Below, in pieces: positions 1-7,308 of a stretch of DNA of 64,000 bases. The DNA lies in contig JBQTIT010000021.1 in assembly GCA_052387855.1 (NCBI GenBank), positions 140,420 through 204,419 of the forward strand, in the 5' to 3' direction. The notes under the pieces were generated by a model. That model saw only the letters and a program-made list of their open reading frames with translations, ran no database searches and was not told the DNA's origin. A program made the position numbers and the translations under genes. The DNA is from CAIYZT01 sp052387855. Its GTDB lineage: Bacteria > Pseudomonadota > Alphaproteobacteria > Rhodobacterales > Rhodobacteraceae. The stretch's first letter is position 1; the number at the start of each line of letters is the position of its first letter.

Positions 1-401
1 TGCCGCTGACCCATGCCGACCCCGACCAACTGATGCAGGTGTTCCTGAACCTGATCAAGAACGCGGCCGAGGCGGCCGGCCCCGCCGGTGGCACGATCCG
101 CCTGCGCAGCTACTACGATTTCACCCTGCGCCGCCGTTTTCGCGACGGCACCTCGGCCGCTCTGCCGCTTCAGGTCGAGGTGATCGACGATGGCCCCGGC
201 GTGCCGGCCGAGTTGCAGCAGAGCGTGTTCGAGCCCTTTGTCTCTGGCAAGGAGAACGGCACCGGGCTGGGCCTGGCGCTGGTGGCCAAGATCATCGCCG
301 ACCATCAGGGCTGGATCTCGCTCGACAGCCAGCCCGGTCGCACCGTCTTTCGCATTTCCCTGCCGCTCGCCCCGCGCGCCGCGCTTGATTCGGAGAATTA
401 G
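1..401 (+). CDS. ntrB: NtrB nitrogen sensor histidine kinase, C-terminal part (5' end outside window)
   Basis: This is the 3' end of the histidine kinase that phosphorylates NtrC in response to nitrogen status via PII proteins; the reading frame is already open at the window edge. Only the ATPase domain is present: an N-box (LIKNAAEA), the G1 box DDGPGVP and the G2 box GTGLGLAL. The stop codon lies 2 bp before the ntrC start, so the two are co-transcribed. The identity rests on this ATPase module plus the position directly in front of ntrC-ntrY-ntrX; the sensor and dimerisation domains cannot be checked here. Confidence 0.88.
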   Translation, partial: PLTHADPDQLMQVFLNLIKNAAEAAGPAGGTIRLRSYYDFTLRRRFRDGTSAALPLQVEVIDDGPGVPAELQQSVFEPFVSGKENGTGLGLALVAKIIADHQGWISLDSQPGRTVFRISLPLAPRAALDSEN

Positions 402-403
402 CC

Positions 404-1777
404 ATGGATGGCACCATCCTGCTGGCCGATGACGACCGCACGATCCGGACCGTGCTGACCCAGGCCTTTACCCGCGCCGGTTGCCGGGTGCATGCCACCT
501 CCTCGATGCAGACGCTGATGCGCTGGGTCGAAGAGGGCAAGGGCGACCTCGTGATCTCGGACGTGGTCATGCCCGACGGCAACGGGCTGGAAGCGCTGCC
601 GCAGATCGCGCGGCTGCGGCCCGGCCTGCCGGTGATCGTGATCTCGGCCCAGAACACGATCATGACCGCGATCCAGGCGGCCGAGGCCGAGGCATTCGAC
701 TATCTGCCCAAGCCCTTTGACCTGCCCGACTTGATGAAACGCTCGGCCAAGGCGCTGGAGATCAAGCGGCGACGGCTGGTGCCGCCGGCCGGTCCGGCCG
801 CCGCCGCGCCGGTCGACGATCTGCCGCTTGTCGGGCGCACGCCGGCGATGCAGTCGCTGTACCGGCTGGTCGCGCGGGTGCTGAACACCGATCTTCCGGT
901 GCTGATCGTCGGGGAAAGCGGCACCGGAAAGTCGCTGATCGCCCGCGCGCTGCACGATTTCTCGGACCGCCGGAACCTGCCCTTTGTCGCGGTGCAGGGC
1001 GCTGACCTGATCGGCACCGAGGCGGTGCAGGCGCTGCTGGGCAAGCTGCGCGGCGGCTCGATGGTGCTGGAAGAGGTCGCGGATTTTTCCGAAGAGGCGC
1101 AGGCGCGGCTGGTGCGCATGCTTGACGCGCTGCCGGCAAACCCGCCCCGGGTCCTGGCCAGCTCGCAGGCCGATCTGTCCGCCCGCGTCGCCTCGGGCGC
1201 CTTTCGCAAGGACCTGTTCTATAGGTTGGGCGGCATCGCCCTGGCCGTGCCGGCGCTGCGCGAGCGGGTCGAGGATATCCCGCTGCTGGCCGAGCACTTC
1301 CTGGCCCGGCTGGGGCGCGATCTGGGCACCCAGCGGCGGCTTGCGCCCGAGGCGATGGCGCTCTTGCGCCAGCATCCCTGGCCGGGCAACGTGCGCCAGC
1401 TTGAAAGCCTGCTCAAGCGGATGGTGATTACCTCGGCAGAGCCCGAGATCGGAAGGGCGGAGGTCGAGGCGGCGCTTGACGGCGCGGGGCCCGAGCGCCG
1501 CGCCGCGCGCGGCCTTCCCGAGGGCGAGCGGCTGGCCGCCTCGGTCCAGGCGCATCTGCAACGCTACTTTGACCTGCACGGCGGGCAGTTGCCGCCGTCG
1601 AGTCTTTATGACCGCATCCTGCGCGAAATCGAGGTGCCGCTGATCGAGATCGCGCTGGATGCCACCGCCGGCAATCAGGCAAGATGTGCCGACCTGCTCG
1701 GGATCAACCGCAATACCTTGCGCAAAAAGATCACAGAGCTGGATATCCGCGTGACTCGCCGGCGCAAGCTGATGTAA
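404..1777 (+). CDS. ntrC: NtrC nitrogen response regulator, Rhodobacter type without GAFTGA
   Basis: Response regulator of 457 residues: receiver domain with phospho-acceptor D53 in a SDVVMPDGNG context, an AAA+ domain with Walker A GESGTGKS at 170-177, and a C-terminal Fis-type helix-turn-helix ending TLRKKITEL. The loop between Walker A and Walker B that should carry the sigma-54 contact motif GAFTGA is missing: the sequence runs from GADLIGTEAVQ to GGSMVLEE with about 20 residues deleted. Rhodobacter capsulatus NtrC has the same deletion and activates sigma-70 RNA polymerase, so the same mode is likely here. The gene starts 2 bp after ntrB. Confidence 0.93.
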   Translation: MDGTILLADDDRTIRTVLTQAFTRAGCRVHATSSMQTLMRWVEEGKGDLVISDVVMPDGNGLEALPQIARLRPGLPVIVISAQNTIMTAIQAAEAEAFDYLPKPFDLPDLMKRSAKALEIKRRRLVPPAGPAAAAPVDDLPLVGRTPAMQSLYRLVARVLNTDLPVLIVGESGTGKSLIARALHDFSDRRNLPFVAVQGADLIGTEAVQALLGKLRGGSMVLEEVADFSEEAQARLVRMLDALPANPPRVLASSQADLSARVASGAFRKDLFYRLGGIALAVPALRERVEDIPLLAEHFLARLGRDLGTQRRLAPEAMALLRQHPWPGNVRQLESLLKRMVITSAEPEIGRAEVEAALDGAGPERRAARGLPEGERLAASVQAHLQRYFDLHGGQLPPSSLYDRILREIEVPLIEIALDATAGNQARCADLLGINRNTLRKKITELDIRVTRRRKLM

Positions 1778-1867
1778 TACGGCCACAGGGGCCGTGTCGC
1801 AAATGACGCGCCCCGCGGCCAGGCCGGCGCCTGTCCAGGAAATGGCAGCAAGGGGCGGGACCGGCGG

Positions 1868-4117
1868 TTGAAGGGCCAGAGCCGAACGGACACATGGAAG
1901 CACCGTCTGGTGCGGCTGCGGCGCTTGCGCCGGGTGCAGAACGCCGCGACCTTTGGTCTTGTCGCCCTTGGCCCGTTCCTTGTCCTGGCCACCTACCTGG
2001 CGCTTGGCCCGCTGAACCTGCGCGCCGACAGCACCAACCTGCGCCTGGTCCTGCTGGCCGACCTGGTCTATGTCCTCTTGATCGCGGCGCTGGTCACGGC
2101 GCGGCTGGCGCGGATGGTGGCGGACCGGCGCAGCCAGTCGGCCGGCTCGCGGTTGCACCTGCGCCTGTCGGGGGTCTTTGCCCTTGTCGCGCTGGTGCCG
2201 ACGGTTCTGGTCGCGGTCTTTGCGGTGCTGACCGTCAACATCGGCCTTGAGGGCTGGTTTTCCGAGCGGGTGTCGAACGTGGTCGGCTCGTCGCTTGCCG
2301 CCGCCGAGGCCTATGAAAAGGAACACCAGAACAACCTCAAGGCCGACGCGCAGACCCTGGCGGGGCATCTTGAGATTGCCAAGCAGTCGCGCTTTTTCCT
2401 CAACGACGGCGATGTGCGCCCGCTTCTGACCCAAGGGCAGGCGGCGATCCAGCGCGGGCTGAAGGAGGTGTTCCTGATCGACGGCGCGGGCGATCTGCGC
2501 ACGCGGGGCGAGCGCAGCTATCTGTTCGACTTCGAACGCCCCTCGGCAGAGGATCTTGCCCGCGCCCGCGCCGGCGAGATCGTTCTGGTCGAGGATTGGC
2601 CCAACAACGAGTTTCGCGCGCTGGTGCATCTGCCCAGCTTCGTTGACCGCTATCTTTACGTCGCGCGGCGGGTCGATGGCGAGATTCTGGGGCTTTTGGA
2701 CGAGACCCAGCAGAATGTCGCCCTGTATCAGCAGCTTGAGGCCGATCGCGGCAAGGTTCTGCTGAACTTTGGCCTGCTGTACCTCGGCTTTGCGGTGATC
2801 GTGATCCTGGCGGCCACCTGGGGCGGCCTGTGGTTTGCCGAACGGCTGGCGCGCCCTGTCGGCCGGCTGGCGCTGGCCGCGCAGCGGGTCGGGGCAGGGG
2901 ATCTGGATGTGCAGGTCGTCGAGGAACCCGGCGATGACGAGATTTCCATGCTGGGCCGGCTCTTCAACCAGATGACGCGGCAGCTACGGGGCCAGCGCGA
3001 GGCGCTGATGATCTCGAACCGCCAGACCGAGGCGCGGCGCCGGCTGTTCGATTCGGTGCTGTCCTCGGTCACGGCCGGGGTGATCGGGCTGGATCACAAC
3101 GGTCTGGTCGACTTTGCCAACCCGGCGGCCGAACGTCTGCTGGACCTTGAGGCGCAGCAGGTCGAGGGAACCGATCTGGCGCTGGCGGTGCCGGAATTCG
3201 CCGCGCTCTTGCACCGCCTGCGGGCCGAGGGGCTGGCCTCGGCCCAGGAAGAGGTGCGCCTGATCCGGCGCGGGCGGCAGGAAAGCCTGCTCGTGCGCAT
3301 GTCCGAACGGCGCGGCAAGGACAGTCTTGAAGGCGTGGTCGTGGCCTTTGACGATGTGACCGACCTCGTCTCGGCCCAGCGCATGGCGGCCTGGGGCGAT
3401 GTGGCCCGGCGCATCGCGCATGAGATCAAGAACCCGCTGACCCCGATCCAGCTTTCGGCCGAGCGGATCAAGCGCAAGTTCCGCGCGCAGGTGAACGACC
3501 CCGAGGATCTGGAGCAGTACACCGACGTCATCGTGCGCCAGACGGCGGACCTGCGCCGCATCGTCGACGAGTTTTCCAAGTTCGCGCGCATGCCGGAGCC
3601 GGTCCGCGAAGAGCAGGACCTGGTGGCGCTGATCCGGGGCGCGCTGCTGTTGCAGGAAAACGGCCAGCCCGACGTGCGCTTTGTGTCCGCCCTGCCGGCC
3701 GAGCCGGTGACGATGGATCTGGACGGCACCATGATCGGCCAGGCGCTGATCAACCTGATGAAGAACGCCGGCGAATCGATCGAGGCGCAGCGCGAGCGGA
3801 TCGCGGCACCCTACCAGGGAGAAATCCGCGTCGCCCTGACGGTGGACGACGGCGGCGCGACGATCAGCATCGCCGACAACGGCACCGGCCTGCCACCCGA
3901 CCGGGCCCGCCTGTTCGAGCCCTATGTCACCACACGCGACAAGGGCACGGGCCTGGGCCTGCCGATCGTCAAGAAGATCGTCGAGGAACACGGCGGCACG
4001 CTTGAACTGCGTGACGCCGCGATCTTTGACGGAAACAACCACTGCGGGGCCGAGGCGGTGATCCGCCTGTCCCGCGCGCCGCGCCGCAAGAGCGCGCGCA
4101 AAGCCCATGGGGAGTGA
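1868..4117 (+). CDS. ntrY: NtrY membrane nitrogen sensor histidine kinase
   Basis: A 749-residue membrane kinase. The N-terminal third has several hydrophobic segments (about residues 28-50, 55-75, 95-120 and 300-325) around a periplasmic domain, followed by HAMP, a PAS domain (about 395-500), the HisKA H-box IAHEIKNPL with predicted phospho-His 518, and a HATPase with DNGTGLP and GTGLGLPI. It partners NtrX and links nitrogen and redox control in Alphaproteobacteria. The start is TTG with an AGGGGCGGG-type ribosome site about 10 bp upstream; a GTG at 1910 is an alternative. The 3' end abuts the ntrX start. Confidence 0.9.
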   Translation: MKGQSRTDTWKHRLVRLRRLRRVQNAATFGLVALGPFLVLATYLALGPLNLRADSTNLRLVLLADLVYVLLIAALVTARLARMVADRRSQSAGSRLHLRLSGVFALVALVPTVLVAVFAVLTVNIGLEGWFSERVSNVVGSSLAAAEAYEKEHQNNLKADAQTLAGHLEIAKQSRFFLNDGDVRPLLTQGQAAIQRGLKEVFLIDGAGDLRTRGERSYLFDFERPSAEDLARARAGEIVLVEDWPNNEFRALVHLPSFVDRYLYVARRVDGEILGLLDETQQNVALYQQLEADRGKVLLNFGLLYLGFAVIVILAATWGGLWFAERLARPVGRLALAAQRVGAGDLDVQVVEEPGDDEISMLGRLFNQMTRQLRGQREALMISNRQTEARRRLFDSVLSSVTAGVIGLDHNGLVDFANPAAERLLDLEAQQVEGTDLALAVPEFAALLHRLRAEGLASAQEEVRLIRRGRQESLLVRMSERRGKDSLEGVVVAFDDVTDLVSAQRMAAWGDVARRIAHEIKNPLTPIQLSAERIKRKFRAQVNDPEDLEQYTDVIVRQTADLRRIVDEFSKFARMPEPVREEQDLVALIRGALLLQENGQPDVRFVSALPAEPVTMDLDGTMIGQALINLMKNAGESIEAQRERIAAPYQGEIRVALTVDDGGATISIADNGTGLPPDRARLFEPYVTTRDKGTGLGLPIVKKIVEEHGGTLELRDAAIFDGNNHCGAEAVIRLSRAPRRKSARKAHGE

Positions 4118-4118
4118 G

Positions 4119-5513
4119 ATGACCAGCATCCTGATCGTCGATGACGAGAAAGACATCCGCGAATTGATCGGCGACATCCTGCGGGACGAAGGCTATGCCG
4201 TGCGCCTGGTCGGCAATTCCGACGACTGCATGGCAGAGATCAATGACGATGCCCCGGCGCTGATGATCCTGGACATCTGGCTGAAAGACAGCCGCATGGA
4301 CGGCATCGACATTCTCAAGACCGTCAAGCGCGACAACCCCGATGTGCCGGTCGTCATCATTTCGGGCCATGGCAACATCGAGATCGCGGTCGCCGCGATC
4401 AAGCAGGGGGCCTATGACTTCATCGAAAAGCCCTTCAACATCGACCAGTTGATGGTCGTGGTCAGCCGCGCGATGGAAACCAGCCGCCTGCGCCGCGAAA
4501 ACGCCGATCTGCGCCGGCGCGACAATGCCTCGACCGAGATGCTGGGCGCCTCCGCCGCGTTCAAGACCCTGCGCGCCCAGCTTGACAAGGTGACCAAATC
4601 GAACGGGCGGGTGATGTTCTCGGGGCCGGCAGGGTCGGGCAAGGAACTGGCCGCGCGCTATATCCACGCCCATTCCAACCGCGCCGGCGGGCCCTTTGTC
4701 ACCGTCTCGGCCGCGACGATCGAGCCAGAGCGTCTGGAAGAGGTGCTCTTTGGCCGCGAGACCGCCGAGCGCGGGGTCGAGCGCGGCCTGCTGGAGCAGG
4801 CGCATGGCGGCATCGTCTATCTGGACGAGGTGGCCGACATGCCGCTTGGCAGCCAGTCCAAGATCCTGCGCGTGCTGACCGAACAGCAGTTCTCGCGGCT
4901 GGGCGGGGTCGACAAGGTGCGGGTCGACCTGCGCGTCATTTCCTCGACCTCGCGCGAGCTGCGCCAGGAGATCGGCAAGGGCCTGTTCCGGCAAGAGCTA
5001 TACGACCGGCTCAACGTGGTGCCGATCAGCGTCCCCTCGCTCGCAGAACGGCGCGAGGACATTCCCGATCTGGCCCGCCATTTCATCGAGATGTTCCACC
5101 GCACCCAGGGTCTGCCCCTGCGCGGCCTGTCCGAAGAGGCCGAGGCCATGCTTCAGACCATGCAATGGCCCGGCAACATCCGTCAGTTGCGCAACGTGAT
5201 CGAGCGGGTGCTGATCCTGGGCGAGGGCGCCGGCCCGATCGAGGGGCGCGAGCTTCCGGGGCAGGAAAGCCCCGAGCAGGGCACCGGGCGCATGATCCTG
5301 GGCGGCGCCGTGGCGATGCTGCCGCTGCGCGAAGCGCGCGAGGTCTTTGAGCGCGAATATCTGCTGACCCAGATCAACCGCTTTTCCGGCAACATCAGCC
5401 GTACCGCCGGCTTCGTCGGCATGGAGCGCAGCGCGCTGCACCGCAAGCTGAAATCGCTGGGCGTGGTCTCGTCCGGCAAGGGCGGCGCCGGGGGCGAGGG
5501 CGAAGAGGACTGA
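4119..5513 (+). CDS. ntrX: NtrX response regulator
   Basis: Response regulator of 464 residues with phospho-acceptor D52 (ALMILDIWL), a central AAA+ domain with a GPAGSGKE P-loop and YLDEVADMP Walker B, and a C-terminal Fis-type helix-turn-helix (SRTAGFVGMERSALHRKL). As in other NtrX proteins there is no GAFTGA loop, which argues against sigma-54 activation. The ATG at 4119 is preferred over the one at 4107 because GGGGAG lies just upstream of it and the 4107 start would overlap ntrY. It is the output partner of NtrY, whose stop is 1 bp away. Confidence 0.93.
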   Translation: MTSILIVDDEKDIRELIGDILRDEGYAVRLVGNSDDCMAEINDDAPALMILDIWLKDSRMDGIDILKTVKRDNPDVPVVIISGHGNIEIAVAAIKQGAYDFIEKPFNIDQLMVVVSRAMETSRLRRENADLRRRDNASTEMLGASAAFKTLRAQLDKVTKSNGRVMFSGPAGSGKELAARYIHAHSNRAGGPFVTVSAATIEPERLEEVLFGRETAERGVERGLLEQAHGGIVYLDEVADMPLGSQSKILRVLTEQQFSRLGGVDKVRVDLRVISSTSRELRQEIGKGLFRQELYDRLNVVPISVPSLAERREDIPDLARHFIEMFHRTQGLPLRGLSEEAEAMLQTMQWPGNIRQLRNVIERVLILGEGAGPIEGRELPGQESPEQGTGRMILGGAVAMLPLREAREVFEREYLLTQINRFSGNISRTAGFVGMERSALHRKLKSLGVVSSGKGGAGGEGEED

Positions 5514-5623
5514 GGCATCGCTTTTCCTCTGGAAAGCCGGCGCATTCCCCAGCATAAAGAAGCCAAGAGCCCCGCTCGCCAGGCGAGGGCCCTGGAAATC
5601 AATGATCAAAAGGCATAAGCGAA

Positions 5624-5857
5624 ATGGCCGCCGATAAACAGAATTTGCAGGACGCCTTTCTGAACCATGTTCGCAAGGCAAAGATTCCGGTTACGATTTT
5701 TCTGATCAACGGGGTCAAGTTGCAGGGCGTCATCACCTGGTTTGACAATTTCTGCGTGCTGCTGCGCCGCGACGGGCAGTCGCAACTGGTCTACAAGCAC
5801 GCCATCTCGACCATCATGCCGGGCGGGCCCGTCAACCTTTACGATGGTGAAGAGTAA
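5624..5857 (+). CDS. hfq: RNA chaperone Hfq
   Basis: A 77-residue Sm-fold protein that pairs sRNAs with mRNAs as a hexamer. Both Sm signatures are seen: the Sm1 part with NLQDAFLNHVRKAKIPVTIF and GVKLQG, and the Sm2 YKHAISTIMP, which includes the conserved KH pair of the poly(U) pocket. The C-terminal tail is very short, as is usual in Rhodobacterales. It lies 110 bp after ntrX and immediately before hflX, the conserved hfq-hflX order. Confidence 0.97.
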   Translation: MAADKQNLQDAFLNHVRKAKIPVTIFLINGVKLQGVITWFDNFCVLLRRDGQSQLVYKHAISTIMPGGPVNLYDGEE

Positions 5858-5964
5858 TTTCTGAGCACCCGGACGAGGGCGAAGAGCCGTTCTGGATCGA
5901 GGAACGGCAAAAGGCCAGGGCCGCGCGACTGCACGGCACCGCGCGGGCCGTCACGCGCGCCTAT

Positions 5965-7203
5965 GTGCTGCACCCAGACCTCAAGGACCGCGCCGCGCGC
6001 CGCCTGCCCGATCTGCGCCTGGCCGAGGCGATGGCCCTGGCACGGGCCCTGCCGGGGCTCGATCTGGTGGGGGGCGAGGTGGTCCGCCTGCCCAAGGTCA
6101 GCGCCGGCACGCTTCTGGGCTCCGGCAAGCTCGCCGATCTGGGCGCGCGGTTCAAGGCGCTCGATGTCGCGCTCGTGCTGATCGACGGCACCGTCAGCCC
6201 GATCCAGCAGCGCAACCTTGAAAAGGAATGGGGGGTCAAGATCCTTGACCGGACCGGCCTGATCCTTGAAATCTTCGCCGACCGCGCCCGCACGCGCGAG
6301 GGGGTGCTTCAGGTCGAACTGGCGGCCCTGTCCTATCAGCGCTCGCGTCTGGTGCGGGCCTGGACCCACCTAGAACGCCAGCGCGGCGGCTTCGGCTTTG
6401 TCGGTGGCCCGGGCGAGACGCAGATCGAAAGCGACCGGCGCGCCATCGACGATCAGGTGATCCGCCTCAAGCGCCAGCTTGACCGGGTGGTGCGCACGCG
6501 CGTGCTGCACCGCGCCGCCCGCGCCAAGGTGCCCTTTCCGATCGTGGCTCTGGTCGGCTACACCAACGCCGGCAAGTCGACCCTCTTCAACCGCCTCACC
6601 GGGGCCGAGGTTCTGGCCAAGGACATGCTCTTTGCCACGCTTGACCCCACGATGCGCGGCCTGACCCTGCCCTCGGGGCAAAAGATCATCCTGTCCGACA
6701 CCGTCGGCTTCATCTCCGACCTGCCGACCCAGCTTGTCGCCGCCTTTCGCGCCACGCTCGAAGAGGTGCTCGAGGCGGACCTTGTGCTGCATGTCCGCGA
6801 CATCTCGCATCCCGAGAGCGCCGAGCAGTCGGCCGACGTGGCCGATATCCTTGCCGCCATCGGCCTGCCGCGCACCACGCCGCAGATCGAGGTCTGGAAC
6901 AAGCTGGACCTGGTCACCGGCGCGGCCCGGGCCTCGCTCGGCAGCCAGCACGGCAGCCGCGAGGGGGTGCAGGCGGTCTCGGCCCTGACGGGCGAGGGGG
7001 TGGAGGCGCTGCTCGGCGCCATCGAGGCGGCGGTCGCGCAGGAACGGACCGGCGCCAGGCTGCACCTGACCTTTGCCGAGGGGCGCCGCCGCGCCTGGCT
7101 GCACGGCGAGGACGTGGTCGAGACCGAGCATGAGGACGAGACGGGCTGGACCCTGTCGGTGCGCTGGACACCTTCGCAGCAAAACCGCTTTGCCGCGCTC
7201 TGA
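5965..7203 (+). CDS. hflX: Ribosome-associated GTPase HflX
   Basis: GTPase that binds and splits ribosomes under stress. The N-terminal HflX domain (GTLLGSGKL, LIDGTVSPIQQRNLEKEW) is followed by a coiled region (GGPGETQIESDRR) and the G domain: G1 GYTNAGKST, G3 DTVGFISDLP, G4 NKLD. From the GTG at 5965 it has 412 residues. The frame stays open, with normal GC-rich codon use, for 36 codons upstream to the hfq stop, but that stretch has no ATG, GTG or TTG. The true start is therefore uncertain and may be an unusual ATT at 5857 overlapping the hfq TAA. Confidence 0.9.
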   Translation: MLHPDLKDRAARRLPDLRLAEAMALARALPGLDLVGGEVVRLPKVSAGTLLGSGKLADLGARFKALDVALVLIDGTVSPIQQRNLEKEWGVKILDRTGLILEIFADRARTREGVLQVELAALSYQRSRLVRAWTHLERQRGGFGFVGGPGETQIESDRRAIDDQVIRLKRQLDRVVRTRVLHRAARAKVPFPIVALVGYTNAGKSTLFNRLTGAEVLAKDMLFATLDPTMRGLTLPSGQKIILSDTVGFISDLPTQLVAAFRATLEEVLEADLVLHVRDISHPESAEQSADVADILAAIGLPRTTPQIEVWNKLDLVTGAARASLGSQHGSREGVQAVSALTGEGVEALLGAIEAAVAQERTGARLHLTFAEGRRRAWLHGEDVVETEHEDETGWTLSVRWTPSQQNRFAAL

Positions 7204-7220
7204 CCGCCGGACGGCCTGCT

Positions 7221-7289
7221 TCATCCCCTGTGCGAAAATATCCCACGGGGGCAGCCGGCTTTGCCGGCGCGGGGGTGTGAAACCCCCGC
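7221..7289. repeat. Palindromic intergenic repeat, family A, copy 1
   Basis: Consists of CATCCCCTGTG, AATATCCCACGGGGG and a hairpin GCGGGGG-TGTGAAA-CCCCCGC. The same parts recur at 10738-10813 (reversed), 59115-59168 (reversed) and 59223-59303. Like the others, this copy lies between the 3' ends of two convergent genes (hflX and the acylase) and could act as a bidirectional terminator. Confidence 0.8.
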
Positions 7290-7308
7290 ATCCGCGCCAG
7301 GGTCCGCG

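Noticed and set aside
398..2629. A 743-codon open frame on the minus strand opposite ntrC-ntrY
   Set aside because: It is antisense to two well-conserved genes, has His/Arg/Gln-rich shadow composition and no ribosome site; long antisense frames are usual in GC-rich coding DNA.
7221..7289. Palindromic repeats as a CRISPR array
   Set aside because: Repeats are single or paired, kilobases apart, without regular spacers or cas genes.
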